This document shows positions 25,725 through 34,326 of a stretch of DNA of 64,000 nt, in pieces (the stretch's first letter is position 1; each line of letters opens with the position of its first letter). The notes below the pieces were generated by a model, which saw nothing but the letters and a program-made list of their open reading frames with translations, made no database searches and had not been told where the DNA came from. Source of the DNA: JBEBSD01 sp040394475 (GTDB taxonomy: Bacteria; Bacteroidota; Bacteroidia; Cytophagales; Spirosomataceae); assembly GCA_040394475.1 (NCBI GenBank), contig JBEBSD010000004.1, positions 62,001 through 126,000 of the forward strand, in the 5' to 3' direction. A program made the translations under genes and the position numbers.

Positions 25725-26726
25725 TTATTGACACGCTTCCCCGCCGTCCAACCGGATGGTATCGTCGGACAGCCGGGTAATGTCGAATCCGTTCACGGTG
25801 GCAATTACCTGCAAAACATGGTCCAGGCTTTCATTATTAAAAAAGGAAGCGCTGATATGGCAACCGGCAGTCCGGTCTGAACCCAGCCGGAGCTTTATAT
25901 GAAACCGCTTTTCAATTAACGCACGGGCCTCCTGCATCGTAACGTTATCCAGAATCAAAAATTCATCCTTCCATTCCGCAACACCGGAGGCATTGGTTTC
26001 CTTTTTCACGAAATCATTCGTATGCGCGTTGACCGTCACTTCTTCGTTGGCGGAGAGCAGCTCATACTTTCCGTCCGCGCTGCCCACTTTTACCTTTCCC
26101 TTCGTCACCGTTACCCGTACGGTACTCCCTTCCATTCTCCGTACATTAAAGGAGGTTCCCAACACCGTGGTAAGCACCTCGCCGGTATGAACCAGAAAGG
26201 GCCGGACGGGATCACTGGTCACCTCAAAAAAAGCTTCACCCGTCAGCGTCACTTCGCGCCTGCTTTTCCCGAACTGAATACGATCGAACGTTAATTCGCT
26301 CCCTTCATTCAGGAACACTCTACTGCTGTCAGGCAACCGGACGAACTGTTTATCCTGAAACCGGACAACCTCCGGTCCGGTTTGAACGGAAATCAGCCCA
26401 GAATCCCGGTTCAGCTGCCAGAAACCAGCAGCAACGACGATCATGGCAACCGCCGCCCATCCCATCCACCGGTGCCTCGCCACGGTTTTTATTTTTCCGG
26501 GAGGTTTTACAGCCTCCCGGATACGTGTGTCGTACAGTTCATCGAAATAGCGGCGTTCTGCTTCCGGAACCGGTCGTGCCAATACCTGTTCCAGTTCCTC
26601 CGAAAGTCCCTTTGCTATCCGGTCGTCGTACCTTCCCGACCGGAGCAGCGCCAGCAGACGCGCGCGCTCTGCCGGTGCAGCCGTCCGGTTAAGGTAAACG
26701 TTTAAGAGGTAATCGAACTCATCCAT
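25725..26726 (-). CDS. FecR family anti-sigma factor
   Basis: A 333-residue single-span protein. The N-terminal cytoplasmic anti-sigma domain comes first. One transmembrane helix follows (WAAVAMIVVAAGFWQL, about residues 90-105). The periplasmic FecR domain contains VRLPDSSRVFLNEGSELTFD and VTLTGEAFFEVTSDPVRPFL, then VLGTSFNVRRMEGSTVRVTV. A C-terminal DUF4974-like segment ends the protein (VTMQEARALIEKRFHIKLRL; HISASFFNNESLDHVLQVIA). In this family the periplasmic part receives a signal from the STN domain of the transporter and the cytoplasmic part releases the ECF sigma factor. Its usual partner sigma gene is normally directly upstream; here it lies about 1.5 kb away, across two plus-strand genes. 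Confidence 0.95.
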   Translation of the reverse strand: MDEFDYLLNVYLNRTAAPAERARLLALLRSGRYDDRIAKGLSEELEQVLARPVPEAERRYFDELYDTRIREAVKPPGKIKTVARHRWMGWAAVAMIVVAAGFWQLNRDSGLISVQTGPEVVRFQDKQFVRLPDSSRVFLNEGSELTFDRIQFGKSRREVTLTGEAFFEVTSDPVRPFLVHTGEVLTTVLGTSFNVRRMEGSTVRVTVTKGKVKVGSADGKYELLSANEEVTVNAHTNDFVKKETNASGVAEWKDEFLILDNVTMQEARALIEKRFHIKLRLGSDRTAGCHISASFFNNESLDHVLQVIATVNGFDITRLSDDTIRLDGGEACQ

Positions 26727-26817
26727 AAAGTAGTAAGACTAACTGATGCTAAAGACCCTTCTTTGCTCTTTTCACCTATAAGAGTCAGCGTCGCCGCAGA
26801 ATAACTAGCCGGTCCTC

Positions 26818-26835
26818 TCTTTTTTATAAAAAAGA
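26818..26835. promoter_or_regulatory. 18-nt AT palindrome between fecR and the cupin gene
   Basis: TCTTTTTTATAAAAAAGA is a perfect palindrome lying 91 nt before the fecR start (minus strand) and 184 nt before the cupin start (plus strand). It could be an operator or simply a bidirectional terminator-like AT stem. The 292-nt spacer shows nothing else that I recognise. Confidence 0.3.
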
Positions 26836-27018
26836 TTGTCAGGTTCAATGAATTACCCTATAATTACCTGCTTTCCAAAAGCAATCCCGAAGAGCATCCC
26901 GATATGATTTTAATCAATTGGAGAGTTTGTGTAATTATCCAAGTCCCTGGATTTGCTTTATTCCTGCACAGCCGGAATACTGGCCGCACCATTTATTTTG
27001 AAACAAAACCTTTTTGCA

Positions 27019-27528
27019 ATGAAGTTGATGCAACCTGAAACTTTCTATTTTAAGGATGACGGTACTATTCCTAACAGTAAGTATCCGTTACTGGTCTATC
27101 AAAATGCGTTTTCAAAAAAAGGAAATGAAGGCGGCAACTGGCTGGAGGAACGATTTGGCCGGAACGGCTGGACCAATACATGGCGTTGGGGCGTTTATCC
27201 ATTCCATCATTACCACAGCAATACACACGAAGTATTGGGTGTGTTCAGTGGAACCGCTTTACTACACATGGGCGGCGAAAAAGGTGAAAAAATACAGGTA
27301 AAGGCCGGAGATATTCTTGTAATTCCTGCCGGTGTGGGACACAAGTGCATTTCCCACAGCGATGATTTCACGGTGCTCGGTGCTTATCCTGACGGGCTAA
27401 GCCCTGATTTAATGCGTGGAACAGAAGGCGAGCGCCCCGATTCCGACAAGCGTATCGCAAAGGTGAAGAAACCGGATGCCGATCCGTTATTGGGCAATGG
27501 TGCCGGGCTGATAACATTATGGAAATAA
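27019..27528 (+). CDS. Cupin domain protein, YjlB-like
   Basis: A 169-residue protein from the ATG at 27019 (upstream in-frame codons to 26953 begin with TTG and look non-coding). It resembles the YjlB-type single cupins: FYFKDDGTIPNSKYPLLVYQ at the start, then the metal-binding cupin motif HHYHSNTHEVLGVFSGTALL with three clustered His and a Glu. GDILVIPAGVGHKC, containing the second-motif His, and VLGAYPDG follow. The substrate is unknown. The gene and its neighbour sit in plus orientation between the minus-strand fecR and sigma genes and are probably not part of the transport unit. The sequence after it looks like gene debris. Confidence 0.85.
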   Translation: MKLMQPETFYFKDDGTIPNSKYPLLVYQNAFSKKGNEGGNWLEERFGRNGWTNTWRWGVYPFHHYHSNTHEVLGVFSGTALLHMGGEKGEKIQVKAGDILVIPAGVGHKCISHSDDFTVLGAYPDGLSPDLMRGTEGERPDSDKRIAKVKKPDADPLLGNGAGLITLWK

Positions 27529-27547
27529 AAAAAACTACTTTATTAAG

Positions 27548-27697
27548 GCGGCAAGGACAAAAGGTCGTTCCGTGGTAAATGGTTTACAGATGCTGGTAAA
27601 CCAGGGCATACTGGGAATTAACTAATGGACGGGCGCGGATGTTGACGAAACAGTAATGCACAGCGAGCTAAAGAATGTTTTAAACACCAGGGAATAA
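27548..27697 (+). pseudogene. Short broken frame, possible regulator C-terminus remnant
   Basis: Between the cupin and VOC genes one frame reads AARTKGRSVVNGLQMLVNQG and then GILGIN, meets a TAA at 27623, and continues in the same frame as WTGADVDETVMHSELKNVLN to a stop at 27695. The pattern resembles the ligand-domain C-terminus of TetR-type regulators interrupted by a nonsense codon. There is no start, and the helix-turn-helix part is absent. The family assignment is tentative. Confidence 0.35.
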
Positions 27698-27699
27698 TT

Positions 27700-28068
27700 A
27701 TGATAGCCTTTAAAAGATTGGATCATCTACTCATCTGTATCCCTCCGGGCTGCAAATTGCAGGCTCAAAAATTTTATGCGGAAACGTTGGGATTAAAAGA
27801 AATGATCGGGGAGCATCCGCGGGGAGCACTGTGGTTTGAAATAGCGGATATACAGTTGCACATTCGTGAAGAAGCAGGCCCCCAAATCAATTCCGATCGC
27901 CACCCCGCCTTTGAGGTAAAAGCGCTATCGGCGGCCAGAGAATTTCTGGAACGGCAAAACATCCCCGTCAGCTATTCATCAGAGATTGAAGGCCGGGAAC
28001 GATGCTTTTTTCACGATCCGTTTGGTAACCGGTTTGAACTGATCGAATACAAAAAGGAAACATCATGA
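27700..28068 (+). CDS. VOC family protein (glyoxalase/bleomycin-resistance fold)
   Basis: A 122-residue protein with the paired beta-alpha-beta-beta-beta layout of the vicinal oxygen chelate superfamily. RLDHLLICIPPG supplies the first metal His (residue 9), and FYAETLGLKEM is the usual helix. WFEIADIQLHI follows, and the C-terminal half ends with CFFHDPFGNRFELIEY, in which the Glu in FELIEY is the usual last ligand. Proteins of this size may be isomerases, dioxygenases or drug-binding proteins; the sequence does not decide. Its stop overlaps an ATGA at 28065-28068, which opens what looks like a decayed oxidoreductase frame. Confidence 0.85.
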   Translation: MIAFKRLDHLLICIPPGCKLQAQKFYAETLGLKEMIGEHPRGALWFEIADIQLHIREEAGPQINSDRHPAFEVKALSAAREFLERQNIPVSYSSEIEGRERCFFHDPFGNRFELIEYKKETS

Positions 28069-28164
28069 AATACTCGTGTTTCCCACACCGAATGGAGTGA
28101 AGGCAGCTTGAAACGCCTCGGTACCGACGATATAGCCATTTTGCTCATCCTTGTTTATCATTAA
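28065..28164 (+). pseudogene. Decayed aldo/keto-reductase-like fragment
   Basis: The ATG at 28065 opens MKYSC and soon stops, but the +1-shifted frame from 28072 reads TRVSHTEWSEGSLKRLGTDD and then IAILLILVYH to a stop at 28162. SLKRLGTDD-I resembles the SLKRLGTDYIDL block of aldo/keto reductases, and MKY-TRV their N-terminus. An internal deletion and a frameshift would explain the remnant. This is a resemblance by eye only. Confidence 0.3.
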
Positions 28165-28183
28165 TACATTTTCTTTGAAAGAT

Positions 28184-28753
28184 TCAATTGGCCCAAAAAG
28201 ATGCGGCCAACAGGATCCAGGCCGCCACTGCCTGACGCAGGTAGGCGCGCACGGAACGGAGCGCGGCCGTCACGTGGTTGTTCACCGTACTCGCAGAGAG
28301 CTGAAGTTCACGGGCAATTGCTTCATGGCTCATCCGCTGCAGCTTTGCCATTTTGAAAATCAGCTGCTGCTGAGGGGGCAGACTTTCAATTGCCTGCTGC
28401 AGCATCTGATGATAATCTCTTTCTGATTCGGTGGTATCCAACTCCATCCGGAACAAAAACTCCCGCCGTATCCGTGCATTCTCGGCATCATTCTTTAAAA
28501 GCTTCAGGCAGAGGTTCCGGGTCATCGTCAGCAGGTAGGCTTGAAACGATTTCACTTCCGGGAATCCCGCTTGCCGTACCCAGACACTCAGAAAAATCTC
28601 CTGCAGCACATCTTCCGCAAGGATGTCCGACTGCAGGTAACGACTGGCCACCCGGAAGATCCCGGGGGCGTAAAAATCGTATAATGCTTTGAAAGCCAAT
28701 TCGTCTCCCTGAGCCAATCGTTCCAAAAGTACTTCTTCGTTAACCAATGACAT
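28184..28753 (-). CDS. ECF sigma-70 factor of the FecR/SusC-linked type
   Basis: A 189-residue protein from the ATG at 28753; an upstream in-frame start at 28825 would extend across the promoter. Region 2 is seen in AFKALYDFYAPGIFRVASRY, with DILAEDVLQEIFLSVW. Region 4 is seen in ESLPPQQQLIFKMAKLQRMS, followed by the helix-turn-helix HEAIARELQLSASTVNNHV. A short hydrophobic tail (AVAAWILLAASFW) ends the protein, as in many SusC-linked sigma factors. It should be held inactive by FecR and then drive the SusC/SusD genes. The expected partner fecR is separated by a plus-strand insert. A well-formed promoter lies just upstream. Confidence 0.93.
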   Translation of the reverse strand: MSLVNEEVLLERLAQGDELAFKALYDFYAPGIFRVASRYLQSDILAEDVLQEIFLSVWVRQAGFPEVKSFQAYLLTMTRNLCLKLLKNDAENARIRREFLFRMELDTTESERDYHQMLQQAIESLPPQQQLIFKMAKLQRMSHEAIARELQLSASTVNNHVTAALRSVRAYLRQAVAAWILLAASFWAN

Positions 28754-28782
28754 ACGATCCGACAGTCTGAATGAACACCTCC

Positions 28783-28813
28783 CAAAATTATCCACAGCCT
28801 TAGTAAAAAACAA
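28783..28813 (-). promoter_or_regulatory. Bacteroidota-type promoter of the ECF sigma gene
   Basis: The minus strand reads TTG (28811-28813), 20 nt, then TAATTTTG (28783-28790), an exact match to the -33/-7 consensus with correct spacing. It ends 30 nt before the ATG at 28753, which also supports that start over the upstream one. Confidence 0.7.
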
Positions 28814-28970
28814 CTTTTCGTCCAAAAATCACCAAACAGGCGGTTTTAAAACTCATGAGAAATCATTCGCGCCATCCCGTCTTTAACCTGTTGGTCTCCC
28901 AATCATTTCTTTCGCAAAGTATACAGAAATCAACACCGGTTTATTTTCGCTTTTTACCTATGTTTGTGCC

Positions 28971-31900
28971 ATGCGTCCGACCCATACCTATTGCCTGCAG
29001 GTAGTCGCTTTTATTGAGCTGACTTACGGACAACTGCTCCGGCACATTCCGGCGGCTCTTTCCGGCATCACCCGGCAGAGTCACGTTATACAGGTCCGGC
29101 AGGCAGACATCGATGCGCTGTCGCTTACCGTGGCAACCCCTGCCCGCGACGCGCTGGTAACCGTACAGCGCCGGGAGGCTTCCCTGCACCTGCAGTGCAC
29201 CTGCGATTCGGACACCGGTTTGCTTTGCGAATTTCAACTCCAGGCGTTGCTCCAGCTGCTGGAAAACCCGGGGCTCCGTATTTTTTTTGATGCCGACTAC
29301 CGCAGCGCAGCGATCAGAAAAGCAGGGGTCGCCTACGGCCTGCGCGAGGCTGACGATCCGGCCGCCCTGTTTACTGTTGTTTTTGAAGAAGGCCAGCCGG
29401 CCATACGCCCTGTAATACCCGGGTTTATTCCGGTTAGCCCCGAACATCTGCATGATCTTTCCAGCCGGCTGCTGGTCACGGCTGCCCCGGCCGAGGCAGC
29501 ATCGCTGCCGGTTGAAAAAGTACTGATCTGGACCCAGAACCGCTTCCAGGATCAGTTCCAGGTGGAACTGGCGGAGGCTGGTATCGGCCGGAACGGAAAG
29601 CTCCGCCCGCCCCTGCAACTGCTTAATCCCATCGACGCCCTCCTGCTTCAGGACGCGGCGGAATTACTGAAGTTTTACGGCGCCCTTACCCGTTTTCAGA
29701 ACGTTCACCGGAAGCCCTCCCCGGAAAAGGACCTGGAAGCACTGCAATGGCTGGTAAAGAACCCCGGGCAGCTTCCTTCCTATCTAGCGCCGGCGGGTAA
29801 TTCCGATCCGCTTTCCCCGGCTGCCCTGCGCCCTGTTAAACTCGCCCTGAAATCCCTGCAGCTCGAACTGATCGTCCACCGGCAGGAAGCCCTTTACCAG
29901 GTGACGGGAAAACTGACCATTGATGGCAAAGCGTTCAACCTGCTGGAAACATCGGTCGTGTTTACGTATTTCCTTTTAGCGGGCAATACCCTGCACCTTA
30001 TGACAGAAGCCGGATTCAGTCCTTTGCTGCACTATCTGCAAAAACACCGCAATCACCTGGTGATTCATCCAACCGGCTTCGATGCTTTCCGGAAGGAAAT
30101 TCTTGACCGGCTGGGAAACAGCACGCCCGTCCGCTATACCTTTCTGAAACCCGCCACCGGCAGGCAACGTGCCGCAATGGGGTTCGATGCTCCTCCCCGG
30201 CCGCTGATCTACCTGGATGCTGCCGGGGAATACATTCACCTGACACCCGTCATGCGTTATGGCAGCGTGGAAATACCCGTTTTGTCCTCCCGTGTCATTT
30301 ATGCCACCGACCCCCAGGGAAATCCCTTCGCGGTACCCCGGAACGAATCCGTCGAAATCCAGCTGGCATCCATGGTTATTTTGGCTCATCCGGAGTTTCA
30401 GGAACAGCCGGGAAAGGACTTTTTCTACCTGCACAGAACCCGGTTCCTGGACGATAACTGGTTTCTCGATGCTTTCGAAAGCTGGCGGGAGCAGGGAATT
30501 GAAATCAAGGGATTTGACCGTATCGGTTCGGTGAAGCACAACAGCTATAAAGTAAAAGTAAGCGTTTCGGTGATCAGCGGGCAGGACTGGTTTAACACTA
30601 AAATTGATGTACGGTTCGGACCGGAGGTTGTTCCGCTGCGTAAATTGTTCCGGGCAGTAAAAAACAAAACACGGTACATTCCCCTTGACGACGGCACCAT
30701 CGGGCTTCTGCCTGAAGAATGGCTGGAAAAATTCGCCCGGTACCTGACCATCGGGGAACTGAACCGGGACCACCTCCGGACTGCCCGCATTCATTTCCGT
30801 GAAATGGAAACGGTATACGATCACCGGTACCTGGCGCCGTCGGTCCGGGATGACATTGCCCGTTTATCGGATACCCTTAGTGCTTTCAACGGGATCCGGC
30901 CCGTTGCGCTGCCGGACGGCCTCCGAGGCACGCTGCGGGAGTACCAGCAAGAGGGTCTCAACTGGCTCAACTGCCTCGACGAGCTTAACTTCGGAGCCTG
31001 TCTGGCCGACGATATGGGCCTGGGCAAAACGCTGCAAATTATTGCTTTTCTGCTCATCCAGCGGGCCAAACACCCCGGAACCACCAACCTGATCATCGCT
31101 CCCGCCTCCTTACTTTTTAACTGGCAGGAAGAGCTGCACAAATTCGCCCCTTCCCTTTCGGTTTTCTGCTATTACGGAGCCGACCGGTACCTGCGCCCGG
31201 AAGCATTTACTTCTTATGACGTCATTCTCACGACGTATACGACAGTCATTTCCGAGTGCAACCGCCTGAAGCAGTTTCCCTTTAATTACATTGTCCTGGA
31301 TGAATCCCAAAATATCAAGAACCCGGATTCTCAGCGAAACAAAGCCGTGTGCGCCCTGCATTCCCGGAATAAAATCATGCTTACCGGCACCCCGGTGGAA
31401 AACAACACGTTCGACCTCTATGGTCAGTTTTCGTTTGCGTGTCCCGGGCTGCTGGGTTCCCGGAATTATTTCAAAGACCATTTCTTTATCCCGATCGATA
31501 AGTTTAAGGACGCCGCCCGCGCCGAAGAGCTCCGCAGGCGGATCCATCCATTCCTGCTGCGTCGTACGAAGCAGCAGGTCGCCAGGCAGCTTCCGGAAAA
31601 GACCGAGATGATCCTTTACTGCGAAATGGAGCCCTCCCAGCGACAGGTTTATGATGCCTATGCGGAAGAATTCCGGAACTACCTGAATCATAAAAACGAC
31701 GGGGATCTTGCCAGGGAACAAATGCATATTCTGCAAGGCCTCACCAAACTCCGGCAACTGTGCAATAGTCCGGCCCTGCTCAATGACGCGGAATACTATG
31801 GAAGCAGTTCCGCCAAACTGACCGTTTTGCTGGAACATATCGAAACGCTCGCTCCCACTCATAAATTACTGATATTCTCCCAGTTTGTCGGCATGCTCAA

Positions 31901-32312
31901 CCTTATCCGGACGGCTCTCGAAGAACGGAAAATCCGTTTCTGCTACCTGACCGGACAAACGCGCAATCGGGGGGAAGTTGTGAGCCGCTTTCAGGAAGAT
32001 CCCGAAGAGCGGGTTTTCCTGATCAGCCTCAAAGCGGGAGGGACCGGGCTCAACCTGACGGCAGCGGATTACGTCTTCCTGGTCGACCCCTGGTGGAACC
32101 CCGCGGTCGAAAACCAGGCCATTGACCGGAGCCATCGTATCGGGCAGCAGCAACCTGTAGTCGCGGTCAGGATGATTTGTCCGGGGACCATTGAAGAGAA
32201 GATCCTCACCCTGCAATCGGCCAAAAAGGAGCTTACAGACGGCCTGATCCTGGCGGAAAAAAACCTGGTCAAATCGCTGACGAAGGACGATTTACTGGGA
32301 CTGCTGACATAG
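28971..32312 (+). CDS. SNF2 family DNA helicase/ATPase
   Basis: A 1113-residue protein. The N-terminal ~640 residues are a family-specific extension without clear motifs, including a small Cys cluster (LQCTCDSDTGLLC). The ATPase core follows: REYQQEGLNWLNCLDELNFG, Walker A DDMGLGKT at residues 680-687, motif II DESQ at 777-780 (where DEAQ or DEAH is commoner), and LTGTPVENN. The second RecA domain contains LIFSQFVGML, SLKAGGTGLNLTAADYVFLV and RSHRIGQ. Such proteins translocate on duplex DNA and remodel nucleoprotein complexes; bacterial members are linked to transcription recycling or DNA repair. It stands alone, convergent with the phosphatase gene (22 nt between stops). Confidence 0.95.
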   Translation: MRPTHTYCLQVVAFIELTYGQLLRHIPAALSGITRQSHVIQVRQADIDALSLTVATPARDALVTVQRREASLHLQCTCDSDTGLLCEFQLQALLQLLENPGLRIFFDADYRSAAIRKAGVAYGLREADDPAALFTVVFEEGQPAIRPVIPGFIPVSPEHLHDLSSRLLVTAAPAEAASLPVEKVLIWTQNRFQDQFQVELAEAGIGRNGKLRPPLQLLNPIDALLLQDAAELLKFYGALTRFQNVHRKPSPEKDLEALQWLVKNPGQLPSYLAPAGNSDPLSPAALRPVKLALKSLQLELIVHRQEALYQVTGKLTIDGKAFNLLETSVVFTYFLLAGNTLHLMTEAGFSPLLHYLQKHRNHLVIHPTGFDAFRKEILDRLGNSTPVRYTFLKPATGRQRAAMGFDAPPRPLIYLDAAGEYIHLTPVMRYGSVEIPVLSSRVIYATDPQGNPFAVPRNESVEIQLASMVILAHPEFQEQPGKDFFYLHRTRFLDDNWFLDAFESWREQGIEIKGFDRIGSVKHNSYKVKVSVSVISGQDWFNTKIDVRFGPEVVPLRKLFRAVKNKTRYIPLDDGTIGLLPEEWLEKFARYLTIGELNRDHLRTARIHFREMETVYDHRYLAPSVRDDIARLSDTLSAFNGIRPVALPDGLRGTLREYQQEGLNWLNCLDELNFGACLADDMGLGKTLQIIAFLLIQRAKHPGTTNLIIAPASLLFNWQEELHKFAPSLSVFCYYGADRYLRPEAFTSYDVILTTYTTVISECNRLKQFPFNYIVLDESQNIKNPDSQRNKAVCALHSRNKIMLTGTPVENNTFDLYGQFSFACPGLLGSRNYFKDHFFIPIDKFKDAARAEELRRRIHPFLLRRTKQQVARQLPEKTEMILYCEMEPSQRQVYDAYAEEFRNYLNHKNDGDLAREQMHILQGLTKLRQLCNSPALLNDAEYYGSSSAKLTVLLEHIETLAPTHKLLIFSQFVGMLNLIRTALEERKIRFCYLTGQTRNRGEVVSRFQEDPEERVFLISLKAGGTGLNLTAADYVFLVDPWWNPAVENQAIDRSHRIGQQQPVVAVRMICPGTIEEKILTLQSAKKELTDGLILAEKNLVKSLTKDDLLGLLT

Positions 32313-32334
32313 GATAGCCAACAGCCCCGGAGCG

Positions 32335-33735
32335 TCAGACCGTCATTCCGCTTGCCTGCAACATCAGGTTATGCAGATCGGAGTTCTTAAGATAAGGCAG
32401 CAGTAATTCACTCCCCGGCCCAAACCCGGCAAGTTCCACATAATCGGCCGAGTGGCCGGTTCCTGCCCAGGAAACGCCGGTATATCCGGATTGGATAATC
32501 CCCAGTTCTTTATAGGGTAATTTATAGGCATTGTACGTGCCGGTTTCACCCTTTTTATCGTAAAAGCCAAGCAGCAAGGCGGCCTCTTCATTTTTAATAG
32601 CATATCCCTGAGCCGCTTCAATCCGTTCAATCACCTGCGACGGCGTAAATGAGTCGGTAATCCCGTTCAGGATCCAGTTGTTGGTCTGCTTAAACTGGTG
32701 TACCCGGTCGAATTTGGCATCACTTCCAAATAAACCGGGATTGGCATTACCGTGATCGGTGGTAATGATGACCAGCGTCTCTTTATCTTTCTCGGCGAAC
32801 TCCAGCGCCACTTTAACGGCATCGTCGAATGCAATCTGATCGTAGAGCAGGCCGGCCGTATCATTGGCATGCGCCGCCCAATCGACCTTTCCTCCTTCCA
32901 CCTGCATCACAAATCCTTTTTTATTGGCGCTCAGCAAGCTGATGGTTTTCCGGGTCATCTCGGCTAGTGTCGGGATGGCTTTCTGAAGCGCAGCGTCCTG
33001 TTGCGCGTCAAGGGCATAGGGCAATCCTCCTTCGCAGTAAACGCCGAGGACCGGCTTTTGTTCTTGGTTGCCCAGGCGCATCATTGCCTCTCTGTCGAGC
33101 GCTACGTTATAGCCTGCTTTTTCGAAATCACCCAGCAGATCCGCCTTGTCCTTCCGCTTTTCCTTGCTGAAAAACTCGAGTCCCCCGCCCATCATCACGT
33201 CGAATTTCTGATCCAGGTACAGTTTTGCTATCGCTGATTCATCACCCCTTGATTTGCTGTTGATGCAAAATCCGGCAGGAGTTGCGTGGGTGATGGTCAC
33301 GGAAGTGACGCAGCCGGTCGCCTTTCCGGCTTCTTTGAATTTCTGGAGAATCGGCTTATTGAAACTACCATCCGCGTTTACATTCAGCGATCCGTTGGGT
33401 ACCTTCACTCCGCCCCCCCAGGCCGAGCTTCCGGCCGCAGAATCGGTTACCAGCGCATTCGCCGAGGAAGTATCTGCAAATGCCCTTCTGCCGCGGTTTT
33501 CCTCATACAATTTTATCCAGCTGCTGCTCCGGCCTTCTTTTCGTTTCAGCAAAAGGTCGGCCATGTTGAGCGTACCGGTGCTCATACCATCGCTCACCAT
33601 GAAAATGATGTTTTTAGCGATTTCTCCCTTCTTCCCTAACGCAGAGCCATCGTTGCCCCAGGACGTAAAGGGAGAAAGCAGACTGCCTCCGACCAGGACA
33701 GCCGAACTGTTGGTAAAAAAATCTCTTCTTTTCAT
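32335..33735 (-). CDS. Alkaline phosphatase, Tat-exported
   Basis: A 466-residue PhoA-superfamily enzyme. The N-terminus MKRRDFFTNSSAVLVGG carries the twin-arginine motif. The metal/active-site elements follow: IIFMVSDGMS (Asp49, metal ligand), VTDSAAGSSAW with the catalytic Ser99, THATPAGF, VEGGKVDWAAHANDT, IITTDHGN, and near the end WAGTGHSADYV. It hydrolyses phosphate monoesters in the periplasm or at the surface, needing zinc or calcium depending on subtype. The protein is about the usual size. No pho-box-like element was recognised upstream. The next gene upstream lies beyond a 750-nt spacer filled with DNA repeats. Confidence 0.93.
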   Translation of the reverse strand: MKRRDFFTNSSAVLVGGSLLSPFTSWGNDGSALGKKGEIAKNIIFMVSDGMSTGTLNMADLLLKRKEGRSSSWIKLYEENRGRRAFADTSSANALVTDSAAGSSAWGGGVKVPNGSLNVNADGSFNKPILQKFKEAGKATGCVTSVTITHATPAGFCINSKSRGDESAIAKLYLDQKFDVMMGGGLEFFSKEKRKDKADLLGDFEKAGYNVALDREAMMRLGNQEQKPVLGVYCEGGLPYALDAQQDAALQKAIPTLAEMTRKTISLLSANKKGFVMQVEGGKVDWAAHANDTAGLLYDQIAFDDAVKVALEFAEKDKETLVIITTDHGNANPGLFGSDAKFDRVHQFKQTNNWILNGITDSFTPSQVIERIEAAQGYAIKNEEAALLLGFYDKKGETGTYNAYKLPYKELGIIQSGYTGVSWAGTGHSADYVELAGFGPGSELLLPYLKNSDLHNLMLQASGMTV

Positions 33736-33871
33736 TGTTCAGGTTTTAGTGGGTCCGTAACCGATGCCTGTACGGCATACGCCCGGGACCTATAGTTAAG
33801 TAATCTGCAAATCACGCCATCCAGGCGGCAATTATAGCACATTAAACGTTATCTATTCGTTAAATCCTTGG

Positions 33872-33997
33872 AAATCGGAGGGCGGAGGTCAGCTATCGGC
33901 AGTCGGCTTTCGGCAGTCGGCTTTCGGCAGTCGGCTTTCAGCAGTCGGCTTTCAGCTATCGGCAGTCGGCTATCGGAGGTCGGCTTTCAGCTATCAG
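33872..33997 (+). repeat. Heptad array NNNTCRG, 18 copies (locus B)
   Basis: Eighteen consecutive 7-nt units without a slip. The commonest are CAGTCGG, CTTTCGG, CTTTCAG and CTATCGG; one unit (AGGGCGG) departs from the consensus. It continues less regularly to about 34033 with TAAATCG/TACTTCG units. The array is intergenic, between the phosphatase and LuxR genes. Confidence 0.9.
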
Positions 33998-34055
33998 TAA
34001 ATCGTACTTCGTAAATCGTAAATCAGCTATCAGCACCTTACTCCTTTCCCTTAAG

Positions 34056-34083
34056 CTGACAGCTGATTTCCGATTGCTGATTG
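34056..34083 (-). repeat. Inverted heptad arm facing locus B
   Basis: Four in-phase units CTGACAG, CTGATTT, CCGATTG, CTGATTG are the reverse complement form (CYGANNN) of the same heptad. Together with the direct array 60-180 nt away they could base-pair as an imperfect hairpin. Confidence 0.7.
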
Positions 34084-34113
34084 CAAGCTGTTATCACCCG
34101 AAGAGAAAAGAAA

Positions 34114-34135
34114 GGGATTCAGCTGCCTGAATCCC
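34114..34135 (-). terminator. Orphan hairpin with minus-strand T tract
   Basis: GGGATTCAG (34114-34122) and CTGAATCCC (34127-34135) form a 9-bp stem with a 4-nt loop. On the minus strand it is followed by TTTCTTTTC, the layout of a terminator, but no minus-strand gene precedes it before 35275. Confidence 0.4.
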
Positions 34136-34326
34136 CTCCTTCACTCCGGAAAATATAGGGTATAGTTTGAGAAACGCTTTCAAGGCTTTTTGTCAACGGA
34201 TTGTCCGGAACCGCTGCGGAATTGGTATCCTACGGATTATCTGTAATCTGTATACGAGTGGAGTCTGCGGACCGATAGGCAAATTGTTTAGTCAGGTACA
34301 CATTTAACAGCAAATGTACTGAACGC

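Noticed and set aside
28959..28966. TATGTTTG just before the SNF2 gene as a -7 promoter element
   Set aside because: It ends 4 nt before the ATG, which would place the transcript start inside the gene, and no -33 element is present.
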